Assembly: GCF_019578655.1 (NCBI RefSeq)
Contig: NC_063257.1
Coordinates: 868,001 to 932,000 of the forward strand
Length of the DNA: 64,000 nt
Source of the DNA: Ricinus communis
Taxonomy: Eukaryota > Streptophyta > Magnoliopsida > Malpighiales > Euphorbiaceae
Direction of reading: 5' to 3'
Below are positions 11,566-25,553 of this stretch, piece after piece; the first letter of the stretch is position 1, and every line of letters begins with the position of its first letter. The notes under the pieces were generated by a model. The model was not told the DNA's origin. It was given only the letters and a program-made list of their open reading frames with translations, and did no database searches. Position numbers and translations under genes: made by a program.

Positions 11566-14500
11566 CCCAGAACGACACACAAAAACTAAAAAAAATAAAA
11601 ATAAAAAATCACGTCCAGGTTAGTAAGCAAAAAAAAACACGGAGTCGGTGATCACACTCTAGAAACACAATCCACGTGAGTCACCTAGTTTGAAGTACAA
11701 AAGGACAGAGCAAATTTGAGTCTCTTTTGCATGAGGAAATTTTTGGTTTTAAAGAAGGCGCTCATTTTTTTTCTTTTCTCTTATTTTTGTTTCTTCTTCT
11801 GCTCCTTTTATTTCAAGAAGAAGAAGAAGGACGTTAATAATAATGGCGTAATGCGCACCCATAAGCGCGTATCTACGTGGATTCTATCAATGTTTTCTTG
11901 CTTTGCTTATATTACCCATTGATTTGTTTAATTAATTGTTTTTAATTATCCATTAGTATAGTAATTAAAACACAGAAGAATATAATTAAATGCACTTCTC
12001 AATGTTCATTTATATATATATAAGAAAAAGGTACTCAACTCATAATTTAATCCATTGATAGCATCAGCCACCTCCACTTCTAGCCAATTGTTTTCTTGTG
12101 TTGTCTCATTTATTTTTCCTACATTTTAACTAACACGCAAAAGCAAAACTACCCAACAATTGGAATTAAATTTTTTTTATTTTTATTCCATTTTATTATT
12201 TGTGGATGTTTGAGCTAATTTTATCCATTTCTATCACGAGCCTATACCACCACTTTTCTTTTCTATTTTTTGTTTTCTTTTTACTTCGTCCCATGGACCT
12301 CTATGTATATTCCTTTGTAGTTGTGGGTTGATTCAAGGACGCAGTAGGGGACCTGATGTTATTCGCTGTAGCTTTTCGAAGCCGACTGATGGCTTAGGGA
12401 ATCTCGTTCGCCAAAATTATAATACTTTGGCGCCCATTTCGTACCACTTACAATTTCTTTCCATAGTTGCAATACAAACGTCAAAGTTGACCGCATCCTA
12501 CTCTTTTTTCTTTTTCTTTTTTTTCGTAAAATTACTTACATTTCAAATGATTATGTTAACTAAATTGTAGATTTCTAATTTTAGATACCCAGTAATGTCA
12601 AAATATTTAAAATAATATTTCATTATTTATAAAAATTCTGCATTATACACTCTAAATTAATTTTAAATATATATATATAATAATAATTTATTACTATAAA
12701 TATATGTAACAATAAAAATAAATAAAATAATAGCACAATTGGTATATAAATGAGTGGAAAACAAAATCGGATGATAAGTGAATTTATAGGCCAGAGGTTT
12801 ATTAAAAGTTTATCACCAGCATGCACCAGAGCAATCAACAAACTGTGGAGCTTATTAGAAGTTTTGTAATCTCGCTCATTTTTATTTTATTTATTATTTT
12901 GTTGTTATTTAGCCAATCTGTAAATCTTATTGTTTAGGATTTATTGATTAGCTTTTTACTAATATTATTATCTAATTTCTCACTATATTTCCTCTCAATT
13001 TTAAATATTTAAATTTATATTATCGATTTCTTAAAAAATAATTATATTGCCAAAATTTATTCATGCTTTGTGAGCCTAAATTACATGTCAATCTTTATTA
13101 TTATTCATGCATCGTGAGTTCTATATGGATAAAACAAAATGTGATATTTCTTAATGCCTATACTTGATTTTTTTTTAAGTATTTTATTGTTTTTATTATT
13201 TATATATTTAAAAATAATGTAAAATATAGTCTAATTTTTTGGTTCAGTTTATCCGATAATTAAATATTATTTTAACTGCCTTGTTTTATAACTAATTAGT
13301 TTAGTCATCTCATCAATGGAGCAAGTTTAGAATATTAACCCAATGTACTCAGCATTCAAGTAGATTTGATCTAGTCTTCTATGCAATCAAAAGCGTGAAA
13401 GATGTTTTTGCAAATTATGGTTTTTTCACTCTTATTTTAAAATTTTAATCATTTATTTATATTTTAGTCTCATTTTACTATTTTACAGCGTTATTGCATG
13501 TGGCAAGGTCTATGTTAGATTAGTATGATCTTATTAATAGTGATTTAGATCTTATAGTGTTTGTTTATGCTAATGGGTATGAAATATATAGTATATATTT
13601 GTTTATATATTTTAAAGGGTATTAATTTTGTAAGAGGATAATGTGGATTGGCCCACATAATTATTTATCTTGCACCAAATCCAGATAGTTGGTCCGCTTC
13701 TGCTCTTATGGCTTGAACATATGGACCACGCCTATATTTGTCTAATTGATGCTTATGTTGCAACGATTCTGGCAAAATTAAATTTAATGCTCCAAGCTGA
13801 CAGGTCAAAACGTGCATATCCTAATATGATTTGTAATTTTTCCCCACCAGTTGACGATTGCCTGACATGTGACATCCCAAATTGTTAAATCAGACTCCAA
13901 ATGGCATCACCTTCTTTCCATGTTTTATAGCGTGCAAATATTTAAGCATAAGATGCGGATATCAAACATATTATCTACTGATGGGCATAAATGCTAGCTG
14001 CCTAAATTTATTGTTATCGATTCAGAACTAGCTGGATCGTTAAGTGTTTTTATCTTTGAAAATAGAGGTCTTGTCGGCCCTCTTTTTACTATTTGTAGGG
14101 TTCATTTTCTACAGAATAAAAAATTAAAAAAAAAAAAGAGTAATATTCAAAGCAGTCCATTCAAAAAAAGTTACATTTCTCTTGTATAAAAAAAGACAAA
14201 AAAATTATAGTAATAAGACTTTTTTCTTAAAAAAATTATGTAAAACAAAAGATTGAGATTATACAAATATTAAAAATAAGTATTGATTGATAAAGTTCAA
14301 AACACTTAGTAAAAATCTTTTTTCATAAATGATAATTTAGGCATATTATTAGTTGTTAGGATCCACTTTGAATTGTTTGAAAAAACACTTTAAACAATAA
14401 TAAGGTACTATTTTAAATCTTTTGCCTTGAATATTATTAAAATCAAATCTTACCTAATTAGTCTGTTAATTGATTTATTAAACTTCAATTTACAGTGGTA

Positions 14501-17392
14501 ACGATAAAGCATGCTCATTAAACGAGTAACACTATTTAGTTTAATACTTTTCTACTTTATTGCATCAATTGGTTCTAACAAAAAAATATTATTATACTCC
14601 TAGAGTGGTGTTACAAGATAACAAATTTTTTAGTAATTAAATGATATATTATAATAAATAAATTTAATTAAAAATGCTAATTTAAATAGTCAAGAAAATA
14701 CTAATTTAAATAGTCAAGAATGAAGCTATCGAAGGCACAAAACGATGTATTCTTTTTACGTTACATTTTATTAAAATTTGATAAAAGTTAATTTATAATT
14801 ATATATAATTAAATTTATGTAAAATTAGTCATATCTTAAAATAAATTATAACAAAATATATAGAATTTGCAAATGAATTCTATATGATTTTTCAATATAT
14901 ATTATAATATAAAGAATTATTTTTTAATTATATTTATTTTATTTTTTATATATTTTTTATTTTTAATAAGATAAATTTTAAGTTTTAATAAAATATTAAA
15001 TAATAAAATATTTTAAAATAATAATAATAAAAAGAAAAAGATGAATTTGGGAACTCATTTGGCGACACAAACACTAAGGCCCTGGTATTAAGGCACGAAA
15101 TGTACATGAGAAAGACAATAATACATGTGAAAGAAAAGGACGGAGTAGAAAGATACTCCACCCCACATTTTGTATGGTCTATAAGGGAACGAGATTATGA
15201 CGGGTTTCTATTAGTTTACACATTTGCTTCACATTTTCTACGAAATACCAAAGCGCCCACACTAAAAAGATTGATTAGGCTTTCACTTTGTTTCCGCCTT
15301 ATATTGTTCAAACTAAAACTGTTAAATTAGCCCATGACTAAACGTTGGGCCTTTTACATATTGATTCCATGCAAAAGGTTAGCATCTCAATCAATGAAGC
15401 GTAGGTAGGAGAAAGTATTTTAAGACTTTACTCTCGCTAGCTATGCTTTCAACACTCCTCTTTCTATTGAGTACATCTACCGACTCTATGGACCGAGACA
15501 GGATAAAATAGATTTATCAAATTACTATAATTCAAAACAGCTACTCATTCAATTGCAGCCATGTCTTATGTTATGTGGGATTTTAGCTTAAGAAATTGAA
15601 AATTTTATGAAAAAATACCAAAATTCTAGGGTTTTTTTTTTTAAATTTTAAATTTTATTATGTTAACATATTAAAAATATGATTTTTAATTTTTTTATTC
15701 AAATTACGAATCGCTTTATTATTTTTGAATAAAACAATCAAAACAAAATTGAAGAACGACCGTAAAAGGCTAAAAAATAACTAAAAAAATAATATTTTTA
15801 AGAAAGAAAATTATAAAGAAAAAATGATGTCTTTATTAACTTAAAAAAAAATCCCAAAATTTATTGAAGTATATAAATTCAAATAAACCCTATTTAGCAA
15901 TTCATGTTCCGCGTCCTGGTCCAATTGGCAAATCAGGGTCAAACTCCATGCCTTGACTTCACCTGTAGGCTTTTGATCATTTTGGCCCCCCACCCAAGCA
16001 ATCGCTATCTAAAACTTGGTGCTTGATTGCTCATCTTCTAACAAGAAACTATCTACTGAACTTTGACCTTTATTCTTTTTGTTTTCCCCCTTGGCTGCCG
16101 CATACAACTTTTCAAAGATAAAAACTTACTAGCTTCATCCTAGAATTGAGATAAATTCCCCTAGTTAATTAAAAAATATATTATCATATATTTATCAATG
16201 ATATAAAATTAATTATATTTATTTTAAACAAAATAAAATAGAAATCTATCTCATCTTGGGATCGAAAAATTAAAGTGAAGATAAAATAAAGAAAAATAAT
16301 TATAGTATTTTATAGTTAACCTTTAATTAAAGATCCTACATTCTAAAAAATATCATTCTAAAAGCATAAAAGAAATGAAATGCATAAAGAGAGAAAGAAA
16401 TAAGGTGAAGAATAATTAATAAACAATATTATTAATCAAACAGTATGGAAAATTAGCATATTATTATACTTATCAGGTAGTGCCAGGCTAAAGTCAGACC
16501 ACAGCTATAAGTTTGATCAAACTACATCAATAATTAATAAACAATAGAAAGATGCACAAAAATACTCTACCTGAGATGAATCTTTTAGAAAGGTGGGCCA
16601 AAAGAATAAAGAAAAACACTTACAGCCCGGGGCAATTAGTGGCCTGTGGATGAAACTTGAGAGGAGGAGCAAACGCTTGAAATAAAATGTGAGATCCTTG
16701 CCACTAGTCTAATGTAACGAACCAAGCCCAAATTGGAGAGATCTGAGCCCAATACCTCAAATTCTGTCTTTTAGAAATGAAGGACCAGAGTCGCCTAACA
16801 ACAACCAAACCAAGGAAGGTCTCTTGAACAGCAGGCAGCAGAAGGGAAGTGAAGTGGTGGTAATAACAAAAGGACAAAAGAGTGTCGTTAAGCTGATGAG
16901 ATTCCTCAAGTAGTAATTAAGATGCAGTTGAGAAAAGCAAAATTAAAGAAAGAAGAATTATGGCGTTATGAGATGAGAGATTCCCCTCATTTAAGACAAT
17001 GGCAGCAGTCTGTTTCCTCTGGTTTGTTCGTCTGCATCAAAAGAAAGACATATACAGAATTGGGAGGGGTGGGGGTGGTGGGGATTCCTGTACCCATACG
17101 GTCCTCTCTTCTCTAAGAAAGAGAAAGAAAAAAAGAGAGAAATTAAAGATTAGAGAATATTATGGAGGTGGGCTCGTGGGTTACCATTCAATGCTCTGGT
17201 CCTTGATGCAGGTGTTGCTACTGTAGGCGTCTTTAATGCACACCTGCTCAAAAAAAACTCCCCTCTCTCTCTCACTCCCTACTTGCTTAAATTCGAACGA
17301 GACATTCCCATTTCTTCTCACCATTCTTGCTTCTTAACAACTGCACCACCACCACCACCTTCATTTCAGTTGTCTTCTTCATTTCTTGGAAG
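11566..17392. other. Long gene-poor AT-rich interval
   Basis: Begins with the kinase 5' UTR and promoter near 11.6-11.8 kb. The rest is AT-rich with many poly-A/T runs and short random open frames. No conserved protein or tRNA was seen. The stretch 17100-17290 is CT-rich (CCCTCTCTCTCTCAC at about 17265) and probably marks the transcription start region of the miRNA primary transcript just downstream. Confidence 0.5.
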
Positions 17393-17530
17393 TGTCATTG
17401 TGATGTTGGCCCGGTTCACTCAGACAAAAACGATGTGTTTTCTCAAGCATTTGTTTTTCGAAACGCTTGATATGTTAACACAAGCATAATGGCCTTTGAT
17501 TGAGCCGTGCCAATATCTTAGTGCTCTTTC
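17393..17530 (+). ncRNA. MIR171: MIR171 precursor hairpin
   Basis: The 21-nt mature miRNA lies on the 3' arm at 17497-17517 and begins TGATTGAGCCGTGCC. It matches the miR171 variant with GTGCC in the middle. The 5' arm at 17404-17424 carries the star strand (TGTTGGCCCGGTTCACTCAG). It pairs with the mature strand with a few mismatches and G:U pairs, and about 70 bases of loop and upper stem lie between. miR171 guides cleavage of GRAS-family HAM/SCL6 mRNAs and so controls meristem and branching programmes (family knowledge). CT-rich sequence upstream (about 17265) fits a Pol II start region. A possible donor AAG|GTGAGT at about 17583 suggests the primary transcript may be spliced. Flanking limits of the hairpin are approximate. 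Confidence 0.92.
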
Positions 17531-19285
17531 ATTCCTGTAGTCTCTCACGTGCACAAACAAATTTCTGGACCCAATCCATCTTAAGGTGAGTTTGGATTTT
17601 GTTTTCTCTAAACAAAGTGAAAATTGATTATTAGAAAATATGATAAGTTGAAAATGAAAGGATATTGTCTTGTTTTATTTTGTTTCAACAGTGTTAGCAT
17701 AAAATCGAGTGATTAATAAATAAATAAATAAAAACACTTTTACATGCTTAGTTTTCATTTTTTTAGTAAAAAATAATAACTATCCATGTACTTGCTAGCT
17801 CCTTAATTTGAAGAAATTAAATATATATTTATAGCAAAAGTTGGTTTATTTATGATAAAGACATTTTCATTTGATATATAAATAAATGGTAAGGAGGTGC
17901 ATAAATCTAATCTAATGGCGTTAATATAATTAATTTACACTGCCTGCCTTCTACACTGCTGGGAGTGTGAAAGGTCATTTTTTATTTAACACACTAAGTT
18001 ATTCTCTAAAAAAAAGATAAACTAGCTAGTAAGCATCTAACCTTACTTAATTTACTCCCTAAGGTACGTACAGGACGAATATGATCTTTTCTGCATTTCG
18101 TATACAGTTTTATTCCTCTCTTATATAATAAACTTGATTATTTTATGATAATGGTACTGTTATTTAAGCACAAGTTAACTTATATAATTAACTGAACAAG
18201 TTGGATTCTATATTTTCCTTTTTGTTATTTTTCTGGATTCTATAGAGTTTGATTCGGTATAATGTTAATCTATTTTAAGTTGATTATGATTCGCCAGTGA
18301 GTTTGACTTATAAATGGAGAAGATATTTGTTGGAGGAAGTAAATGTGAGAGGATGGGAGGATCGGCAAAGCTTTAATTTAGAATAGTAAATTAGGTAAGG
18401 AAGGAAGCGGAGTATGAGGAGGCATTTAATTACAAGAATGACTGCTATAACTTAGGCTCAGACAAAGATTCCCTCATTAAATTCTCCTATATGACTGTGC
18501 AGGCTTTCCTATTTAATGCAATTCACTGCTACTCTCCTCTCTTCCTACAATTCCATTTATTCAATGCATAGCACAGTATCTTATGAGCTTCATACCTACC
18601 TATGCATTATCTATCTATGTGACTCCCGATAAACATAATAAGTTTGGATCTTCAGAATTTTCTGAATCGAGAATTAAGATTCTTATTGACTCTTAATTTC
18701 CATATTTATTGCAAATCTTTTCCCTTCTATGATATTTTATTTTTTATGTTAAACTCTGAGCCAGTTTCTTTTTAAATAATTCAAGGAAGCAGACCCCTTT
18801 GAGAAACTGGAATTCCCCCACCATTTTAAAGCATTATAAAGAAAAATATAAGTATATACTAATAAGCTATTGTCGAGATGAATTGTTCGGACCATTTCAT
18901 TTGATAAAAGAAAAGGGATTATTCGTTGAAGAAAATTAATGATTTTTATATGTAGTAGGCAGGAGCCCATAAATTAAAATACGCGCTTCAGGGTAAGACA
19001 AAATATTTGGCATTCAAGTCTTTCTGCTGGCCAATATTTTAGGGTTCATCTACTGGTTTTATATATGATGCTGCGAGCTAGAGCCAGGCGCATCGTCAAG
19101 GCAACTCTTAGAGTCTTTTTCATCACTGCCGTTGCAAGCAAGGCAACAAGAGAAGTCACCTACCCAGAAACAATTTGAGAAGAAAAAAGAAAAAAAGACT
19201 AGAAGCCTAAAAGAGAACCTACACACATCTTCTTTATAAGTTCAGTCAGGCCTTTCTCAAAGCAAATCAGCCAAAGACCTACTCT
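17531..19285. other. MIR171 downstream region and F-box promoter
   Basis: AT-rich. The 3' part of the MIR171 primary transcript is expected first. A TATA-like TTATATATGA at about 19060 and TTTATAAG at about 19233 precede the F-box gene. No coding sequence recognised. Confidence 0.45.
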
Positions 19286-20524
19286 ATGTCAACTGAAGAA
19301 ACAGGAAAATTAAACATGTCCAGCACGTGGGCTGAACTACCACCGGAACTGCTCCAAGTAATTGCAGATAAACATACCAATTACGTTGATTATCTTGTTA
19401 CTCGAGCTGTTTGCGGATCATGGCAATCAGCTATAGCAAAAAGACCCCATAATCATCTTCTCTGTCAACTTCCATTTCTTTTGCTTCCTTATTACCAAAA
19501 CAATCCAGATCGTCGCGGATTCTACAACATCTCTGACGATAAAATATATGTCCTTGAATTGCCTGAAGCTTATGAAAAGCGTTGCTGCGGATCGTCCCAT
19601 GGTTGGCTAATTATGGTTGAAGACAGCCCATCAATCTTTCTCTTAAATCCCTTAACAAGAGAAAGAATTGAGCTTCCTGCATTATCCACTTTCTCTATTT
19701 TCCCTACTGATGTAGTCTTTGAGAATTCCAGGAATTTGAATGAGAACTTCATCATGAGAGAAAAGTTCCACATTCGCGATACTTTTATTGTGAAAGCAAT
19801 ACTATCTTCTGATCCATCTTTAGATACAAATTTCATGGCGGTGGTAATATATGGCGTCAATGAGAATTTAGCTTTCTGTAGATCAGGAGATGCTGCATGG
19901 ACTGTAATTGATGAAACGACATCACCCCCTCGTCGTTACAAGGATGCTCTGTTTCGCGCAGGGAAACTCTTTGCAGTTGATCAAACAGGTGGAATTTCAA
20001 TACTCACTGAAGAAAATACTATGATCCGCTTTGCTGATCCGCCACTAGTTTCATCAAGAACAGGATATAAGCAGTGGTACTTAGCAAGTTATAGTGAAGA
20101 AGAACTATTAATAGTATGTCGATATAGGAAAGTTGTTCCTGATTATGAGTACAAAACAGAAAGATTCGAGATTTACAAGCTGGATGATGGTGGCTGGAAA
20201 AAGAAAGAAAGCTTAGGAGATAAGATGCTGTTCTTGGGTGGCAATGGCTCGCTTTCAATTTCAGCTTTAGATTACAGCAAGTGCAAAGGGAACTGTATCT
20301 ACTTCACGGATGATTACATTAGACTCTGTAAGGATTATGTATGGGAAGGTCATGATTATGGCATTTACGACATCGAAGATGGGAATATCAGAAGCTTAGG
20401 ATTACCTTCATATCCAATAAAGCACCCATCCTTCACAGGCATCTTCTACTTCGAGCACAGCCTATTTCGCAACACATCTTTCTTCATATTGCCACCTCCA
20501 GTTTGGGTTACAATCAGTCCATGA
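19286..20524 (+). CDS. F-box protein with DUF295/KIB beta-propeller domain (copy 1)
   Basis: Intronless, 412 residues. The N-terminal F-box is WAELPPELLQVIADK through TRAVCGSWQSAI (about residues 14-52); it should dock onto SKP1 in an SCF ubiquitin ligase. The DUF295 (KIB-type) domain follows, with landmarks KRCCGSSHGWLIMVED, SIFLLNPLTRERIELP, GYKQWYLAS, GNCIYFTDD, WEGHDYGIYD and C-terminal FILPPPVWVTISP. KIB proteins recognise specific kinase targets, but this member's target is unknown. A second in-frame ATG at 19316 (MSSTWAELP) lines up with the starts of the paralogs at 34.1 and 38.7 kb, so translation may begin there. It is the most divergent intact copy in this window. Confidence 0.92.
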   Translation: MSTEETGKLNMSSTWAELPPELLQVIADKHTNYVDYLVTRAVCGSWQSAIAKRPHNHLLCQLPFLLLPYYQNNPDRRGFYNISDDKIYVLELPEAYEKRCCGSSHGWLIMVEDSPSIFLLNPLTRERIELPALSTFSIFPTDVVFENSRNLNENFIMREKFHIRDTFIVKAILSSDPSLDTNFMAVVIYGVNENLAFCRSGDAAWTVIDETTSPPRRYKDALFRAGKLFAVDQTGGISILTEENTMIRFADPPLVSSRTGYKQWYLASYSEEELLIVCRYRKVVPDYEYKTERFEIYKLDDGGWKKKESLGDKMLFLGGNGSLSISALDYSKCKGNCIYFTDDYIRLCKDYVWEGHDYGIYDIEDGNIRSLGLPSYPIKHPSFTGIFYFEHSLFRNTSFFILPPPVWVTISP

Positions 20525-21949
20525 ATCAGTTGTCTATGTAATGATTTAGCTCCGTTTCTTTCCAGAAAAATATATTGTTTTCAAAAATAATTTCTTGAGT
20601 AAAATTTTTCGTTTAAAATTTTCTTCTATTGTTAGATTGTATACTACAAATTATAAGAAAATTGTTTTCTCTAGTGTTTCACTATTATATAAATTCAGAA
20701 AATGACTTGATTTCTCTTTATAAGGAAAATGTTTTTTGTTAATTACTTTTTCTCGATATACTAATTACAGAAAAATGTGCAGAACAAATATTTTCTGTCA
20801 AATAAACGGAGCCCTCTCTGTTATTTCTGCTCTTTTCCTTCTTCTTTTTTTTTTTACTTTAATTTTTAATTATTTATGTGCAAATTGTATTTGTACCTAA
20901 ATAATACATATACTAGAAAAGTCCTAAAAAAAATTAACGAAAACCCAATTCTATTTGTTTTTTTCCCCCACTTCAAAGTCATTATACTAGGAATATGACT
21001 AATTAAAAAGTTTTATTTTGATATTATATATAATGTAAACGAAAATTACATATAGCATCAGTATTAATAGTTTGTATTAATAATTGGGTGGATTTTAGAG
21101 TATCGTAATTAAAGTTATTGTTTAATATTTTTATATATTTTTCAGTTAAAAATTATAAAATTTGAATTAAATTTATATAAAATATCTTAATATCTAGTTT
21201 TTATATAAAATTATATACTAAAATATTTATATATAACTTTTTTTAAAAAAAAAAAAAAGCTTTTTATGCAAATTAATATACTTTATATTTTTTATTCAAT
21301 AAATATATAAAAATATTAAAAAATCACCATAACTACATCATCCTAAAATTTATCTAATAATTTGTTTAATAAATTAGAATAAAAAATAAAATGATGAAAT
21401 AACTTTTATTTTAAAAGAACAACAATAAAACTGAAATGTTGGAGTAGGATGTCATTCTTGGGCCCGGCCGTCCCTCTCCTTTCTCAAATCTTAAAATAGG
21501 CTAAGTAGCCCAGGCATGAAATTACATATTACGTTGACACAAGACGTTATCACCAACAAAGCCAGTATGTAATGTTAGATCTGGGAAAGGCTAGGATTAG
21601 GAACGAAGACAAAATATAGACCAGAAGGTCGAGGCAACTCATCAAGATGGCTAGGCTAAGATATGATCATGTCCAGCTGGTCGGAGTTATGTGAGTTGTG
21701 TACTAAAAAATAAACCATCACCTGAAGACAATCCATAAGTGGCCACTGAGAAAAGTAAAATAGGATTTAGACGTTTGAAATGAGAAAAACAAGACGAATT
21801 AATTCAACTTAATATTATTACTGTGGCATGGTTTTATTTGGCCCAGCTCATCAATCCTAGCCGAATACAAAGCTTACATAGTTCTTTCATAGTAAAATAA
21901 CAATTAAAATATTTTTAATGTACTATATATATATATAATATAATTTTTT

Positions 21950-22572
21950 TTAGAAATGATTATAGTGTATAAATTTGTTAAAAATTGATAATTAAGTGTT
22001 TAAGTTTTAAAAATTTAATAATATTTAAATGTATGAAACCGATAATTTATATATAAAAAATTGAATAATTACAAAAAATATATATAAATTTGTTAAAATT
22101 TGACAGGTAAATATTTAAAATTTTAAAAGTCACAATTTAGTGTGCAAAGTGTTTATACCACTTGTAGTCTTAAAATACATATTATTTACTTAGTAGATTA
22201 AAAGAAATAAAAAAAAAACTTTTAAAATATTTATTTTTAATAGATTAATGCATCATTTTTACTACCATTATCATTGCATTGTTATCGCAATATTTTCATC
22301 AATTCTTTTAAAGATTTTTTTATTCAATTTTGAGTGACACTTTATCTTTTTCAACTCATCACTATAAATATATAAAATAAAATCGATTATTATTGAAAAT
22401 GATAATCTTAATTATAATGTAATTACTAACACATCTTCTTATAATATAATATTTATTTATATATTGTTATCTATTTTTGTAATTTTTATTGTTTATCTGA
22501 AAATTTTACCCTATTTCATATAAATATTATATTTCACTATGAAAATATAATAGAATTTTATTTGTCTACATT

Positions 22573-22617
<45 letters not shown>

Positions 22618-22870
22618 ATTAGTTTTACACACTTAAATACTAATAATTAATTTAAACACTAATTATAACTTTTAAAAGTTTAAACACTTGATTGTTAAAT
22701 TTTAACAAATTGATACACCACTTTGTAATAAGCTAATATGAATAATCTATAATATTGTTATTGACTTGCTACATATACTCAATTATAAATATTTGATAGG
22801 TTTATACACTAAATAATAACTTTTAAAAATTTAAACACTTAATTGTTAAATATTAATAAATTTAATAACT
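21950..22870. repeat. AT-rich foldback-type inverted repeats
   Basis: About 55 bases at 21960-22015 (GTGTATAAATTTGTTAAAA...AAGTGTTTAAG) recur in reverse complement at about 22660-22720. Diverged further copies lie near 22090-22160 (same direction) and 22800-22870 (reverse). This fits the ends of a decayed non-autonomous foldback element, perhaps nested copies. Limits and class are uncertain. Confidence 0.5.
22577..22614. repeat. (TA)n microsatellite
   Basis: Uninterrupted TA dinucleotides, about 19 units. Confidence 0.97.
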
Positions 22871-23015
22871 ATTTTTCCCTTTTATTTATTACAAAAGATT
22901 ATTCTATAAATTATAGTTTCCATCAAATTTTTAGAATAAAAAATAAAAATTTTAGTTTATTCACATTTCTATTTAGAGAAATGGACTATAAGTTATTATG
23001 GATTATATATCAAAC

Positions 23016-23019
<4 letters not shown>

Positions 23020-23058
<39 letters not shown>
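23020..23058. repeat. (TA)n microsatellite
   Basis: Uninterrupted TA dinucleotides, about 19 units. Confidence 0.97.
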
Positions 23059-23063
<5 letters not shown>

Positions 23064-25553
23064 AATATAAACTAAATTTAAATAAAATATTTATTAAAAC
23101 TAATTGAGCTCCGTACATTTAATATTTTAATGGAAGTCTATTTATAAATTAGAATATGTATGATTAGTTGCACTTTATTGTTTATTGGATGGATCAGGCA
23201 GATATTGGAGTCCGCACATAAACCTTTGGTGGGGTAAGATAATTCATCAATGCTATTAAAAGAAAGAAAAAGAAAAAGGGACCTCTATAATTCAAGGACA
23301 TGATTTGAAATAACTTTACTTGGAGGTCCCATTTGCAATAAATCATAGACTGCCACACGATATTTAAATTTAAAAAAGAAAAAAAAAAAAAAGCATTTTT
23401 AACTAGAAGGAGCTTCATACTTTATGGACGAATTAATTATGTTAAAGAGTATTTTTTATTCTAAACAGAGTAAAATAAATTATTTATATTTTATTTTATA
23501 TCACAATGTTTTATATATATTATCAGACTTCAAATGTATGATTTTATTTATTAAATTATAATAAAATAATTAGAAGTACATATTTATATTGATAGTTAAA
23601 TATATTTTTAGTTTTTTATAATATATATTTTAAATTTATTTATAATAAATTATAAAATAAACTAAAAGAAATAAACCGAAAACTTTATTAAGTTTTGATA
23701 AATAAATCTCTACATTGACATGAATCGAAAACCATTTTGGAGATTAAGTTATGGAACCTGAGCTTACAAACATCCAAACTGAATAAAGGAATAGGAACCA
23801 AAATGATTCAAACCTGAGACAACTTTGATACCAAAATCATTCAAAACTAAAATAAGCACGACATAGTTAAAACTATCTAAATCGGAAAATAATCTGAATA
23901 AAAAATATATCGGAATCCAAATAATCCAGAATCTGACACGATAATATCGGAACTCCTATCGGCCTTCCATTTGCCAAATAAAACAAGACAAAAGCAACAT
24001 CGTGTCTTTCCGACATGCAACCTGTTCAAATTAGCAAATGTATAAAACGTGGAAATTTGATGTTCACACATTTTTTTGGACGATGTTTTCTTATCTCCAA
24101 TCCAACTGTTGTCTTTTACTTCTTGTCTTGTAATTCGGTTTTTAAATTATTTCCGCTCCATTTATCTATTGTTTCTCTTATTTTTTATATTTTTTTATAA
24201 ATTCTTAATTTTTTTTAATGAACTTCAATTTTTTTTTTTTTCCTTCCTAAATTTTAAATTGAAATTATTTTCAATTAAAATTATAAATATTTAATTGTTC
24301 TTATTGTGTCTTCGTTTTTTATTTTCTTTTTTCCTTTTGCTTTTTACTCTTTATTATTATAATATTTATTTGATTTTTTCTGTTCATTTCTCTGTGTATC
24401 TTATTTATCTTTTAACATATTCTAATCAATGTTTTATGCTAAGTCTTTTAGTATATTTTTTAATAGAATTTTACAATTTGACCGTTATTTGCTAATTGTC
24501 ATATTTACAGAATGTTAAAATAAAATAAAAAATAAACCATATATTCTAAAATGATAATATCCTAAAGTGATAATATATTAAATTACAAAATAATATATTG
24601 AAGTATTTTCAAAAACAATCTCTTATGTTTAATACCTAGGTGATAACTTCCAATTTTGATACAGATTTTGCGGGTTTTATTATTTGCAACTATTAATTTG
24701 TCTAAATTTTTCTCATCATGACTTATTTAATATATAATAATAACTTTTATCAAATTTTTGTGTGAAAATTATTTTTACCAACTGACTATAAAAGTAATGG
24801 CAAATCCTGGTTGAAAATTTATAAAGTTTTAATGATGTAAAAGTTAACTATTAACAGAATAAAAGCTATAAAGTTTTTATCTCCAATTTTTTCTTGTTTT
24901 TATGTTTCCCCTGTTATCTTTTGCGGCTTCTTATCTTCCATACAGCGTAGGAAAATTGAAGTTACAATTGCCCCATACATTTGTGTCTTATCTCTGGATT
25001 TTTTGTTTTCAATAATTACCAAAAGCTGACAAAAAAATGTGATGAAGCTTTCTTGGTTTGATGGATATTTGGTCATGTCTCCAAAATACTATCCTTAAGC
25101 GTAATACAATTTTGTTCAGCTTTGCTATTATTAATAAATGTGAATACTCATCCAGTTTATTTGCTACTGTGTTGTTCTTTCTTAGGAGAAAAATTATAAA
25201 ATAATTTATTTTATTTAACAATATAAATAATATTATATATACATCTGTATTAAAAAATTTAGAATAATAATTCATTACCAGTATCCATCTAAAATAAAAT
25301 AGCGTTTGTTTGCTATTTGGTAAGATGAAAAGATAGGTAAGTAATTGTGAATTCCAATAAGAAAGATGGACTACGAAACATATGTGAAAATTATGGCTCA
25401 TTATTATTATCTGTAAGAAAAGAAATAAAAATACAAAAATAAAAGCAAGTGAAAAATCATCGGGTGTACTGGTTACTCGTTGATTAATTTTGAATAAAGA
25501 TTCCTGCAGGTAGTAGGGACATAGCTATCTGGAAACTAAAAATGATCTCTCTC

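Noticed and set aside
13670..13888. 72-codon plus-strand frame
   Set aside because: No family resemblance and no supporting splice or promoter signals.
17205..17255. GCAGGTGT...ACACCTGC palindrome as a second miRNA hairpin
   Set aside because: The stem is only eight base pairs and no known miRNA sequence is present.
25009..25401. 130-codon minus-strand frame upstream of the first ODC-like gene
   Set aside because: Low-complexity Ile/Leu/Phe-rich content typical of AT-rich noncoding DNA.
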